The notes under the pieces: generated by a model
Told to the model about the DNA's origin: nothing
Databases searched by the model: none
What the model saw: only the letters and a program-made list of their open reading frames with translations
Made by a program: the position numbers and the translations under genes
Shown: positions 12,501 through 24,082 of the stretch, piece by piece
Position numbering within the stretch: the first letter of the stretch is position 1
Layout: every line of letters begins with the position of its first letter
Assembly (NCBI GenBank): GCA_012064385.1
Contig: QRDG01000063.1
Coordinates: 310,001-374,000 of the forward strand
Reading direction: 5' to 3'
DNA from: Puccinellia tenuiflora
Taxonomy: Eukaryota > Streptophyta > Magnoliopsida > Poales > Poaceae
DNA length: 64,000 nt

Positions 12501-15361
12501 TGCAAATATTTTTGGCAATTGGCTGCATGGGGTGGATAGTAAGGATAGAACGATTATTAGAGTGGGAGCGTTAGCCGTTATATGGTCGCTGTGGCTATGT
12601 AGAAATGACAAGGTTTTTAATAATAAAAATACTTCTCTCTTGCAGGTACTATACCGATGCACAGGTTTGCTCCGTTCGTGGTCCACATTACAACGTGTGG
12701 AAAATCGAGACCTTTTTATGGTGGCGTCTGCACGACTGGAGCACACGGCGAGGGATATTTTTACCCGACATGGGTGGCCTAGAGATCTTCGTTTAGGTCC
12801 GCCGTAGTCATAGGCGTTTGGTTTATTGATTTTGCGCCTGTGTGCTGCTTATGTTTTTTCTCTTTTCGAGTTTTTTGGCTGTGTGCATCTTGTTATGCAG
12901 AGGCCGGGTATTGGCATACATTGTATCACTGATACATTGAAATGAAATTCCCTTTATCAAAAAAAAAAAGATTATTATTGGGATGCCTGCTATGCAGATG
13001 CCGGGTATTCGAACTCTTTGTTGTTGTATCGCCTTGATGCGACAAATGAGTAAATACAACTCCCTTAATCGAAAAAAGCATAAGATTATTAATGGAACCA
13101 AAAGCAATAGAGCCTAACCGTATTCATCAATTGGTGCATCATAGTCATAGCTAGTTGTAATGAATGGCCCTCCAGTAGTGCGACCAAAGTTTGTTCCACC
13201 ATGGTACTTACAAGAATAATGACGACTTAGTCAATTTTCAATAGGATGAAATTATCATCAGTTATGCCACCGACTGAACATGATTTCAGGTGCTTGAATG
13301 TGATTAGAAGTAGATAAATATAAGAGTGTCTTTATCAAGTTAGAATGAAATGTATGATCCTTTGTAAAGTTAGAATATGGTTTATTTATTTTTGAGAGTC
13401 AAGTTAAAATATGAATTGTGCACAAGGCAATACCACATAGTAATTCTGAAGGCTGCCACCTTTCCCGAAAAATCGTGCAACAGAAAATGCAACATCCTCA
13501 GGGGGTCTGTGGGGATTACTTTCACCAAAATTCTGGAACCTAAACAAAAAATGGAATAAATAAGATGCAAGAGATCATTTCTGAGAGTACTTAGATATAA
13601 AAATATGTTGTGCAGAATTTGCTCCATACTGTTATGAACAATAACAGGAGCAGTAATTGTAAATAGTAACCGGTTGCTAATGGAAATGTGTCAAATGAAT
13701 TACCATCCTGGCCAATTCTCTGTCCAAAGTTTTGGCTTTGTTGGCGAATTTGGCTTGAATTGATCGCAATAGAATGAGTTACAAGTGTTTATCTGAAAAT
13801 TTGAGTTGCATCAATGAATGATCTTTCAAAAAATGGTGTGCTGTATCTGCTAAGAAACATATTCGCGTGTATCAAGTACCAAGATCATAAATATAACCAG
13901 GATGCTGCTAATTATCGTAATTACCATGTGCACTCACAGTCCTGAGAGCAGCAGCAGTTCTATGTCATTAATGAAAAATTGTAACTACCAATTATCTTTT
14001 GTTTAGGTATTTAAAGATCTTGTACTGCATCTGGTAAGAGCTTATAGTGGAATCTGAACAAACAATTTCAGTAGCAAGCCATTATTCAGCAAACGCATTG
14101 ATAGGAAGCAAAACATTGCAGTTGTGCTAGTTTATCACGAAAATTGATGACGTGTGTCATGATTTGAGTTATATAGTACAGTATGTCTGATGATGCCATC
14201 ACTGTCATAACTTCTGCAGAAAACAGAAGGCACAGAATGCCAGAAACTAACCACAGGATCAGGAGCATCAGACTGTTGGCACATGATCCAGGGGACGCCA
14301 GTGTTCTGAGCCAGAGCCATACTAGCTGCCCACATTGCATATGCCTTGCCACCGGCCCCATAGGCTTGTTCAGTACCTTCGTACTCATTTTCAATCTGCA
14401 ATGCACATATTCAACTTCAGTTCAGGTAATTTTAGTCAAGCGTGGGGAACGTCAATCCTAAAGCTGGTTGAGATCACGACCTGAGCTAGGATGATGTGCC
14501 CGCCCTGGGAAGCGAAAAACTGCTCATTCTTCATCATGTCCACGATCTTCATCGTGAAGCTCTTCATGTGAGACTGCATCCATAGAATGTCGCTAGGATT
14601 ATCACCCAGAACGAAAAATATTACCACAGAACTCGCAAGCCACCCTTTTACCTTGAACGGCTCATTGTTCGTCCGGAACACTGTTCCGGGTATGTAGTGC
14701 AGCCACACCGGCAAGCCCCTGAAATCCCCACAACAGATTAACACACACACACACACACAACCAATCGCAGTCGTATAAACGAAAGGAGACGAACCCGAAG
14801 TTCCATTCGGCGGCGACGAAGGGGCCGATACGCAGGATCAGGTAGAGGCCGGCGTCCTTGACGACCCTCGCGAACTGCACCAGATCGAACCGGTCCTCGA
14901 AGTAGTACTGCAATGCAAGCAACACCAATCGCACATGAAATGAAAATTTCAAAATACACCCCGTTCGTTTGTGGCCAACGGGCTAAAAATTGAAGGACGC
15001 CGGAGCCGGACCTGGCCGGGGGCGGTCTCGTGGCCGTTCCAGAAGACGTAGGTCTCGACGCAGTCGGCGCCGCCGTCCTTGGCCTCGGCCACCAGCTTGG
15101 GCCACATCTGCGAGCACGCGTAGCAATCGAGGTTACTGGTATTGCTGTCCTACCGATGTATGTGCTGGGGGCGTAGGAGCGTACCGCGGGGACGCTGCGG
15201 GGGTAGTGGATAGAGGTGGAGATGAGAAGGCGGCGGCGGCCGTCGATGATGAGGGAGCGGTGGTCGTACGCCACACCGGAGGCGGCGTCGGCCTTGTCGA
15301 CGAGGAGCAACGGAAGCAGCAGCAGCAGCAAGGGGAGCAAGCGACCGGCGGCGGCGGCCAT
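6525..15361 (-). CDS. GH35 beta-galactosidase, tandem copy 1 (19 exons)
   Basis: Predicted secreted beta-galactosidase acting on terminal beta-galactosyl residues of cell-wall polymers. Exons (minus): 15185-15361, 15012-15107, 14795-14907, 14652-14718, 14481-14573, 14252-14395, 13704-13792, 13434-13539, 13119-13206, 10038-10156, 9387-9551, 8968-9152, 8724-8827, 8313-8422, 8030-8137, 7765-7875, 7480-7691, 7050-7386, 6525-6635. All junctions are GT-AG and the joined frame is open for 844 residues, normal for plant family members with a C-terminal SUEL lectin domain. A hydrophobic signal peptide covers about residues 1-26. Acid/base Glu is near residue 186 (IENEYE) and the nucleophile near 255 (TENWPGW). 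The lectin domain covers about the last 85 residues. Oddities: ENEYE replaces the usual ENEYG, GGH replaces GGP in the family signature, and intron 9 is 2,962 nt because of a LINE. The start is the ATG just before the signal peptide. Confidence 0.9.
9761..9976. mobile_element. Small hAT-like MITE in intron 10 of beta-galactosidase copy 1
   Basis: The left end reads CAGGGGCGGAGCCACAC and the right end reads as its imperfect complement (TGGCTCCACACGGG). The matching intron of copy 2 (near 21420) lacks this block. No convincing 8-bp target duplication was found, so the boundaries are approximate. Confidence 0.45.
10193..13076 (+). mobile_element. 5'-truncated, frameshifted LINE in intron 9 of beta-galactosidase copy 1
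   Basis: L1-type LINE ORF2 fragment, antisense to the host gene. Coding similarity starts near 10199 (QWYQRSKAQFILEGDSNTRY region). It runs through a reverse transcriptase with the catalytic YADD (QYADDTILF, about 11230-11256) and a C-terminal zinc-binding block (about 12300-12430). The main frame, 10325-12574, is open for 749 codons. Around 12430-12530 it shifts, and the true C-terminus (VIWSLWLCRND) continues in another frame to 12807. There is no endonuclease domain. Two similar 3' tails follow, each with GCCGGGTATT and an A-run, at about 12893-12971 and 12993-13076. Removing the insert leaves ~80 nt of intron, matching the 81-nt intron 9 of copy 2. Confidence 0.85.
10325..12574 (+). pseudogene. 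LINE ORF2 reverse transcriptase fragment
   Basis: Encodes fingers, palm and thumb of a non-LTR reverse transcriptase. Landmarks are NKAPGPDGFPAEF, LKIDFEKAYDKV, GLRQGDPLSPILFN and QYADDTILF, followed by RYLGIP and the connection region. The 5' endonuclease-coding part is missing. The frame runs off into non-homologous residues after CVFCTHD, so the product would be defective. No promoter is expected because of the truncation. Confidence 0.8.
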
Positions 15362-15416
15362 GGCTGCAGTCGAGAGGCGGTGGCGTGGCGACGTGTGTAC
15401 GGCGCGGCGGTGGCGG

Positions 15417-15424
15417 TATAAGTA
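15417..15424 (-). promoter_or_regulatory. Candidate TATA-like box of beta-galactosidase copy 1
   Basis: Minus-strand TACTTATA lies about 55 nt upstream of the ATG. It is at the position equivalent to the better TATTTATA of copy 2. The C in the core makes it a weaker match. This is inference from position and similarity only. Confidence 0.4.
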
Positions 15425-15481
15425 GCGTGCGCGGCGGCGGCATTGTGCGAGTGAAAGGGAGAGCGAGACGCCGCGCCGTGG

Positions 15482-16003
15482 AGTGGAGGCCGGCGGATGC
15501 TCACTTTTAAAATACGTTTTTTCGAAACGTGAGCATTGTATCACCTAAGCGCTTGTATCACTGGATATTTTCTCGCCAGCGGATGGATGAAAGCGATCTG
15601 CTCGGAGATTAAAACTATTGCACGGCGCGACCGATTCGATGCGCCTCTGTCCATATCAATCTCTCTCGGTACGGTGCGCCGTGGCTGCCGTGCCACGGGC
15701 AGTTTCACACACAATCCAGACTCCAGAGTCCAGACTTCGCCGTCTACAGTCGCGGAGAAGCAGAGGGGCCACGCAGTCGCATGCGTCACGCAGCTGGATA
15801 GCCGGCGAGGCCGCGTCATGGACAAGACGTCGCGCTCGGTGCTCCGACGACGAAAGGAATGCCCGTGCATTCCCAAGCAGCCACACCTCCACGGCGACGG
15901 CGGTGCATTCCCAAGCAGCCACACCTCCACGGTGACGGCGGCACCAGATTGCTGCCGGTTGATTTACGGTGTAGAGTGTAGACGTCCTGGACGCCGACGA
16001 CAC
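15482..16003. other. Upstream region of beta-galactosidase copy 1
   Basis: About 15609-15720 is similar to 24144-24245 upstream of copy 2 (TATTGCACG, CTCGGTACGGTG). Copy 1 has about 125 extra bases at 15483-15608 including a TGCTCAC/GTGAGCA inverted pair. A ~37-bp direct duplication (CATTCCCAAGCAGCCACACC block) lies at 15869-15943. No gene is recognised. Confidence 0.5.
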
Positions 16004-16162
16004 TATAGAAAATATAGAAACCCTAATATTTGTTGTTGTATTACCATGACCCTCATGGGGTATATATAGTGGTACAAACTTGGGAGGCAAGAAGCCAATG
16101 ACTTGGAATACAAGACGTACTCTAATTCCTAGTCTATCTAGTTGTACACGTATAGTCTAACA
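16004..16162 (-). repeat. 3' LTR of the TRIM-like element
   Basis: 159 bp, with TGTTAGACTAT at its minus-strand start. It differs from the right-hand LTR at only a few visible positions (for example ATTACCATG versus ATTGCCATG and TTGGAATAC versus TTGAAATAC). Confidence 0.85.
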
Positions 16163-16456
16163 TTCCCCCTTAGTCGTAGCGGGAGTGAAGCGGACGATTG
16201 CGACTGGAGAAGTCATACGCGTCCGTCGCCTCCTCCAGCTTGTCATCATCGCCGTCCCCTTCTGGTTCCTTCTCTTCCCTCTCTTCCCTCCCGCAGTCAC
16301 AGCGGGAGTGTCATGGACGCAAGCGATGACGCGGATGCTGTTGACTGGAGCTCTTGAGTTGCTGTAGATGTGTGTATGATGTTGATGTCGAGATAGCCGA
16401 GCATGATGTAGCCGTGGTCGATGTTGTCGCGGTCGGTGTAGCCGATAGAGCCGAAG

Positions 16457-16485
16457 GCGCAAAAAAAAAAAATTTTTTTTTGCGC
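16457..16485. repeat. GCGC-A12-T9-GCGC palindrome
   Basis: GCGC, twelve A, nine T, then GCGC form a near-perfect inverted repeat inside the TRIM-like element. It could fold as a hairpin. No function is implied. Confidence 0.8.
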
Positions 16486-17514
16486 GGTTTGTGTCGTAGG
16501 GTTTTGGGTTTTGTGCGGCGGCGGCAAGGATCTGCGGCGGCGGCAGGTTTTTGTGTCGTAGCGCGGCGGCGGCAGGTTTTCTGCGGCGGCGGCGGGGTTT
16601 TTACCAAGCGGGCGAGACGATTGTATGCTCGTCCTAGCAGAGCGCTGGCGGGGTTTTGGTTGTCATTGGCGGCGTGCAGCGGCGACTCGCATGGGAGTGG
16701 CGGCGGCAGGCGGCGGGGTTTTGTTTTTGGCGGCATGTGGCTCGACTCGCGTGATGTAGACCTTGGCGTTGATTTGTGTTGGCGGTGTAGAGCTCGACGA
16801 AGATTTTGGTGTAGTCGTACAGCTGGATGTAGTTGTTCGGCTCGGTGTAGTCCGTCGGCTAGATGCAGTGCAGATCGGAACGGCTTCGTGCTGGCGCGCG
16901 GGAGGTTGATGTAGTTCTCGTGGACGTCGATGCTGTGATGCTGGGTCAGCTGGGAACCCTCGTCTCGTCCATCGGGTGCTTGCAGTCGTGGCGGCGCGTA
17001 CATATCGACGGGGACAGCTGATCGATAGCACGCCCCGGCACAGCATCTCCATTTACGATCTGATTTTTGTTTTAATTTGCTCACATGCATGCACGGCCTT
17101 CATACCTTGGAATCCTGTGCTGCATGCAGCTGGCCTCCTCGGGAGACCGTTCGTAGGAGCGCCATGATCCGTTGTTCCGCCTCAGGTCTCGGTTGTCTGC
17201 ATGTTGCAGACCTTGTCCGCCGGGTCCGTCAGTGTTGTGAGAGCACCAATCTTGCACAGCTTTTTACACTGATTTCTCGTCGGAGAGGATCTGATCTACG
17301 GATTTAGGGCTTTATTTAGTGGCTAACTGGATCTAAAGAAAAACGAGATTTCAAAAAATTGGATCTAATCTGATCTATGAACCGATCCGATCTTTGATTG
17401 AGACCGGGTGCCGCGCCCCCGAGGAGAGGAGATTAATCTCCCCGGGGGCAGCGCGATGCGGAAGTGGTGGAGAAGCCTAGGATCGGCGTCGTGAAACTAA
17501 CTGGTCTGATACCA

Positions 17515-17673
17515 TATAGAAAATATAGAAACCCTAATATTTGTTGTTGTATTGCCATGACCCTCATGGGGTATATATAGTGGTACAAACTTGGGAGGCA
17601 AGAAGCCAATGACTTGAAATACAAGACGTACTCTAATTCCTAGTCTATCTAGTTGTACACGTATAGTCTAACA
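17515..17673 (-). repeat. 5' LTR of the TRIM-like element
   Basis: 159 bp, directly followed on the minus strand by the tRNA-Met-like primer site. It holds a CTATATATACC core promoter candidate, as in the other LTR. Confidence 0.85.
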
Positions 17674-17678
17674 GACAC

Positions 17679-18167
17679 TACTCGAGATGGCCAGCGGTCA
17701 GTCATTGAATCAATGAAGAACACAAACGAGAGCAACTACTCAACTGAAGGGAATATGGAAAAAGGTGTGCACCGAACTTGACAAAACTGGCCATAATTAT
17801 GTAATCAGATTCCTGGCACTACATCAGCATTCCAACATTGTTGATCCAGAACGTTCAAAATGCATTGTCCAATATGATTTGTGGTAGTTTGTTCATGGTT
17901 CAAACTCATAGCTACATTCGGTACAATGAGCCTCATATGGTCAGTATCCTGAGTTGACACTTGTCAGTAGCGCCAGGGCACCGTGCATCAGGAAAACTCG
18001 ACGAAACAAAGGTTAACATCATGCTCACAAGAAACCTGAACCTAAAGCTAGGTAGAGTTCCGCTTCCATGTTATATTACGTAAACGCAAACCAGCACTGC
18101 AACTTTCCAGCTTTGATCTTTGATGAGCAGATTTGTAGTGGTGGAACTCTTAGCTGAGGTCAACTCA
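17679..18167. other. 3' flank of beta-galactosidase copy 2
   Basis: Collinear with 2876-2950 and 6031-6500 downstream of copy 1, so it belongs to the duplicated unit. It lacks the LINE remnant and hAT-like element found in copy 1. No separate gene is seen. Confidence 0.6.
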
Positions 18168-21100
18168 TTAAGAGCAGTCTGCTTCAATGGCAAGCCTTTT
18201 GGTGATGCCAGAGCATGTATCTTTTCCGAATCCCTCCTCTGACAGTGAAACCGTACAGCTATTGATGTTCAGACAGGCCTGCAGAGAATAATGAACTGCT
18301 TAGGAATATACAAAGTTGGCAGGTAAACTAAATGTAGATCTCCTTTTTTAGATAAAGGAAGGGCTAGGATCCAGAAATACTAGTAATTAGACAATTCAGA
18401 TGGAACCATGGTTGGCTCGAAATGGAAAATTATAACCTCCTAAGTACATGTCTAATCTCATTCCAGTTGTACCACTACTGCAGTCTGAGAAGTCAGAGCT
18501 GACAGTCAGCGAATTTCAAGACTAATTTCATGCGCACTGATCTAAATCCACATGCATCAACACCACTAGAAAGTCAGATTTGATGGTTCTCGATTTCTTA
18601 GATTAGAACTAGGAGTGATTTCACATCAAGGAACCATAAACGTTACCTTCTCAACAACAGATAGAGAGCTTGGATGGTGGCAGCTTCCTTGTTGGTAGGA
18701 TCTACAGGTTCCACTGGGGTCTCCAAAGCTTGCAAACTTAATCGAAGAGATTATTTTGCCCTTGGGACAAGACAGCTGTACTTTTGCTGCTACTCGGCCA
18801 TCGTCTGAGATACTTTTACCCCAAGACTCCAGGTCTATGGAAGGGTAGTTCTCTGATACAAAGGAGCAGACGCTTGTCACAACTCTTCTCGAGAATGTAA
18901 TCTTCGTGGGATCCCCACCCTGCTCCTCAAACACCACAAGGGTGTTCCCTGATGGGTGAAACCATGATCTTGGGACATGGTACCCTTGTTCAGAAGTAAA
19001 ACAGGAATTTAAAACACAAGAGAATAATGAACATAGAAATGGTGAGCTGTGCCAAATGTCATCACGTTACCATCTTTGAGTTGGCTTCCCACATCCAGTC
19101 CTGCACTTGTCTGGAGAAAATTGTCCTCTGTAGTTACAGCTAGGAGTGCACCTGTCATCAGTAGAACTTGTCCTGGGCCAGTACCTCCCTACAGCATTTC
19201 CATTCAACCAAACCAGGCCTTTCCCCATAGACTGCATGTCTATCCCAACTGGGTCATCTCCTTGAGGAACATCAACGTTTACCTAGAGGTATGTTGGATT
19301 AGTACACGTAATAGGATGTGAAGAACTCGTCGAAAATAAAAGACCGTAACATGTTACCTTGTACCATGTCAAAGGCTGATCTTTTGGTGGCTCAGATTGC
19401 GGTCGCCATCTTTGGTTATTCCCCTGATCGGCCTTAAACAAACTGTAATGTTCTCCTTCTAACCCAATCTACCAACAAATACATAAGAAGCACGGATAAG
19501 AACCCATCTCAATTATCTCAAATTCTGGGCATAAAAATCAGGAGAGTAGAAAGTATAGGTGGCTGAAAAATCAATGTACTTCCATATTGAGTTCTCCATA
19601 GAAATTTCATATCAAGAATCTTGATGACAGTACCTTGTATGCCCAATTATTTGAAGACAAGTCTATGGTTCCATTTTTCATTCCAGAGATGGTCACCCGT
19701 GTAAGGCCAGCTCCTACCCATTCATAAAAGGGCCCTGCACTCTTATAAGTGCATAAAGATCCAATCAGATAAGAAATTTTAACTTGAAATGATCTGATAG
19801 ATAGAGGTTTCTTCACAAAAGTGTGTAAGCTGGACATATGTATGCATATAAATACCATGGGCATTTAAAGAACAGCATACATACAATGCAATGTTAAACC
19901 GTTTGTACAGGCAGACACTTACTTTCAATCCAACAGTCATACTCAGTAGTGCGATTTCATTCTTTCCAGCCTTCAATTTGATGGGCATATGCACACTGAA
20001 ACTTGATTCTGAGCCATTACCATATGCACTACCTGAGGAAGACATCTCTCGTAAGTGTAATGACAAAGCAACTCGAACTGAAGAGAACTGTAAATAGCAA
20101 AACTAGTATCTACGGGTGACAGGGACTGCAACCCATGTGAAATTCAACAGCCCTTTGAATTTTTTTCACAATGACGCTTGTGCAAACAAACGTTTACTTC
20201 TTAAGGATAAATTTTGACCATGCAGAAAATGATACTCAGAAGGCTGAACTAGAAATGGAGAAACATCCCAGCAAACGTCTACTCAAAGATATTACTGTAC
20301 ATGGTTTCTCAGCATAAAGTAGAGTAAAAAATAGACCTATGAGCATATTATTCAGGAAAGCATGAACAGCATGGCCTTTGGAGTCAATATTAAGAACTGG
20401 ATGGTTCCCACTCGCAGGATAACTTCTGTCCACATTAAAACTGCAAAATAAGAGAATGGGTCACACACAGAACTGGAAGTGCTAGAATGGAGCAGAAGAA
20501 ATTATATTGGAACATAAATAATAATAATACAAAGACCTCCCCTCTTTGGTTGATACCAGACTTACCAACATACTTAATAACCATATATGAAATAGACAGT
20601 AGTAAACCAACCTTGTTGTATGCCACAGGTAATCAGTGGAGTCCTTTGTTGTATTAATATGGTCTACAAATCCATTTCTTACGAAATCATTCTTATCCCA
20701 AATCCCAATTCTCTCTGTGAAACTGCTCCACTGATCAGGCTTTGATGCTTGCAAAGTCTCCGGAACCATGTCCACCATCAAAGTTTGAGATCGAACCTAA
20801 AGATGATCAATCATAGAGAACCAAAATTATAAGAAAAGTGGTGTGCTATATCTAGTGTTTCTCAACTAAACATTGAATAATCAGATGCCGGCTATATACT
20901 TTTCTCCTTTTAAATTCTGCTGCTATTTTCTGTTTCATTGTCTGAGAAGGATGTTATCAATCCATTTCAATGACATTTAATTCTGAAAACCACTAAAAGG
21001 AAAATGGAATACCTTTGCAGTGTTGAAAACCACATCCTTGCAGTCAGGTAGGATGCTAACTGACCAAGCAGGAAGATCATATTGTCTGTTCCTGAAAGTG

Positions 21101-24012
21101 ACAACTTTATCCTTTTCTGAATCAACGTTAGCTAGGAATGCAACACATCCTCCTGAGTGATCAGTATAAACATCAGCCTGCAAGCAAAAGTTGACACTAT
21201 CATTCCATATGGTAGTACAGGAAAAATTAGTCCACAGGCAGACAAAGGTGTGGAATTTAAAAAGGGGGAATGGTGATGTTACTAACACTGGTTGAGGTTG
21301 ACTACAGATTTAGCCAGTATGTGGGTTCTACAATTATAAAGCAGTATATATCATGAAACACAAGTGCTATTTACAAGAGATGGATATTACTTGTCTTTTA
21401 GACTAAAAGAGGCCCAAGCTTGTAGAGGTAATTAACTACTATATCATACAGAACTGGATCGGTACATCGTTAGGTCACATAAAACCCAATAGAAGACATT
21501 AAAGTTACCTCTTGTTGAGGCCCAAGAGAAAGTAACGTTGAGTTGCCATAAAGCAGACTATGTTCGCATAATTTTATAGATTTGTGAAGCTCTCTGAGAT
21601 GTGCCCATTTTGGAAGTCGCTTTAGACCTGAAATCCAGATCAATGAACAATATCAAGATGGTTCCAAGCATAAGATTACAGATGGATCCAAGATCATTAG
21701 AGCCCAACCATATTCATCTATTGGTGCATCGTAGTCATAGCTAGTTGTAATGAATGGCCCTCCAGCAGTACGACCAAAGTTTGTTCCACCATGGTACTTC
21801 AAAAGGACAATGAAGACTTGGTCAATTTTCAGTAGCATGAAATCATCATAAATAACGCTAGCAACTGAATATGATTTCAGGTGCTTGACCAGATAAAATA
21901 TCAGAATGTCTTTGCCAAATTAGAATATGAGACGTGTGACCCCTTGTGAAGTTAGACTATGATTCTTTTTTTAGAATCAAGTTAGAATACGAAATGCGGA
22001 CAAGGCAATACCACATAGTAATTCTGAACGCTGCCACCTTTCCCGAAAAAACGTGCAACAGAAAATGCAACATCCTCAGGGGGTCTGTGGGGATTACTTT
22101 CACCAAAAGTCTGGAACCTAAACAAAAAATGCCAATAAACAAGATGCAATAAATTATTTCCTTTTAATTTCGGGCATAAGAGAGATAAAAAATGATGTGC
22201 ATCATTCGCTCCATACTGTGTATGAACTATAGCAAGAGAAGCAAATGTATATTGTAATCATCTGCTAACCGAAGTGTGCCAAATGCATTACCATCCTGGC
22301 CAATTCTCTGTCCAAATTTTTGGCTTGGTTGGCGAATTTGGCTTGAATTGATCACAGTAGAATTTATTACATGTGTTTATCTGCAAATGTCAGTTGCATA
22401 AGTGAATAGATCTGCCAAAAAAAGGTCTCATACTGCACCCACATATTAGCATGCATCAACTACCAAGATCATGCACGTATAGATACCAGATGCTGCTAAT
22501 CAAACAACAATACATAGTCATGAATATTAGTGGAAGTGAGCACTTACGGTCCTGAGAGCAGCAGTAGTTCTAAGTTATTAGTGACGAAGTTACAACTACC
22601 AATTACCTGCTGTTTAGATTTTCACCACATCTTTGCCAAAAAAAAAAAAATCACCAATTTGAACACACGATTTCAGGAACAAGTCATCATTCAGCAGACA
22701 CATTCGCTAGAAAGGAAAAAATTGCAGCTGCGCTAGTGTATCAAGCAAAATTGACGACATACTACGTTGCACTTTGAGTGGTACTATGTCTGATGAGGCA
22801 ATCCGTCTCTTAACTGCCGCAAAAAGAGGTTAACAGAAGGCACGTAATGCCAGGAACTAACCACGTGTTCAGGAGCATCGTACTGCTGGCACATGATCCA
22901 AGGGACACCCGTGTTCTGAGCCAGAGCCATAGAAGCTGCCCACGCTGCATATGCCTTGCCGTCAGCTCCATACGCTTGCTCGTAATCTCCATACTCATTC
23001 TCAACCTGGAACACACCAAAACAAAAAAAAAAAAAATCAGATAATCTAATCCCGTCAACTCTGACGAACATCCGGGTCTCAGGGTTGACTGAAATCACGA
23101 CCTGAGCTAGGATGATGTGCCCTCCCTGGCCCTGGGAAGCGAAAAAGCGCTCTTTCTTCATCATGTCCACGATTTTCGTCGTGAAGCTCTTCATGTGAGA
23201 CTGCATCCAAATAGAACATCGCTTGGATTAGCCGGCCGGCAAACTTGGCAGAAAACACTGCATTATAATTCGCAAGACGCACCCACCCACCTTGAAGGGC
23301 TCGTTGTTGGTCCGGAACACCGTCCCGGGAATGTAATGCAGCCACACAGGAACGCCCCTGGAATGAAAGCCCCCACAAACAGATTAACCACTGAAACGAA
23401 ATGACAATAAACCTGCAGAACTGCAACCCAAACAGCAAGCGGACGGACCCGAAGTTCCACTCAGCTGCGACGAAGGGGCCGATCCGCAGCATCAGGTAGA
23501 GCCCGGCGTCCTTGACGACCCTGACGAACTGCACCAGATCGAACCGGTCCGCGAAGTGGTACTGCAACACCACCAATCGCACATGAAAAATTCAAAATTT
23601 GTGCTGAACGGGCTACTAAATGCAGAGAGCAAAATTGAAGGACGCGGCGGGCGGACCTGGCCGGGGGCGGTCTCGTGGCCGTTCCAGAAGACGTAGGTCT
23701 CGATGCAGTTGGCGCCGCCGTCCTTGGCCGCGGCCACCAGCTTGGGCCACATCTGCGAGCACGCGCAGGCAGCAATCGAGGTTAGTAGTACTAATGTATA
23801 TGCTGGACGAGCGCACCAGACGGGAGAGGGGCGGGCGTACGTACCGCGGGGACGCTGCGCGGGTAGTGGATGGAGGCGGAGATGAGGAGGCGGCGGCGGC
23901 CGTCGATGATGAGGGACCGGTGGTCGTACGTCACACTGGAGGCGGCGGCGACAAGCGAGGGAAGCAGGAGCAGCAGTAAGGGGAGCAGCCGACCGGCGGC
24001 GGTGGCGGCCAT
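18168..24012 (-). CDS. GH35 beta-galactosidase, tandem copy 2 (19 exons, frameshift at exon 18)
   Basis: Paralogue of the gene at 6525-15361. Exons (minus): 23845-24012, 23657-23752, 23449-23561, 23291-23357, 23102-23200, 22862-23005, 22292-22380, 22012-22117, 21709-21796, 21509-21627, 21013-21177, 20612-20796, 20337-20440, 19923-20032, 19634-19741, 19358-19468, 19071-19282, 18647-18984, 18168-18278. Lengths match copy 1 except exon 1 (168 versus 177), exon 5 (99 versus 93, adding GQ before GGHIILAQ) and exon 18 (338 versus 337). Canonical ENEYG is kept (Glu near 185) and the nucleophile is near 254. At exon 18 the acceptor reads AACAAG then GGTACC, where copy 1 has CAAG then GTACC. The extra G shifts the frame to a TGA at 18929-18927, removing the rest of the C-terminal region and the SUEL lectin domain. 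Without that base the product would be 843 residues. A sequencing error is possible. Confidence 0.85.
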
Positions 24013-24074
24013 GGCTGGAGTGGAGTGGTAGCGAGCAGGCGAGGTGTGTACGGAGAGCCCAGCGGCGGTGGTGG

Positions 24075-24082
24075 TATAAATA
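24075..24082 (-). promoter_or_regulatory. Candidate TATA box of beta-galactosidase copy 2
   Basis: Minus-strand TATTTATA lies about 63 nt upstream of the ATG, in a GC-rich region otherwise similar to copy 1. Its position fits a short 5' UTR. Confidence 0.55.

Larger units (their letters stand above)
16004..17673 (-). mobile_element. Complete TRIM-like non-autonomous LTR retrotransposon
   Basis: Two 159-bp LTRs (16004-16162 and 17515-17673) flank a 1.35 kb interior. A perfect 5-bp target duplication GACAC lies at 15999-16003 and 17674-17678. The element reads on the minus strand. Next to the 5' LTR (right) is TGGTATCAGACC (17514-17503), a primer-binding site resembling initiator-Met tRNA priming. 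Next to the 3' LTR (left) is the polypurine tract AAGGGGGAA (16171-16163). The LTR contains a TATATATA motif. The interior has GCGGCGGC-rich tracts and no recognisable gag or pol; a 259-codon minus-strand frame at 16311-17090 is low complexity and not a known protein. Confidence 0.85.

Noticed and set aside
16311..17090. 259-codon minus-strand frame inside the TRIM-like element
   Set aside because: Low-complexity composition driven by GCGGCGGC tracts, no recognisable gag domain, and open frames also occur on the opposite strand.
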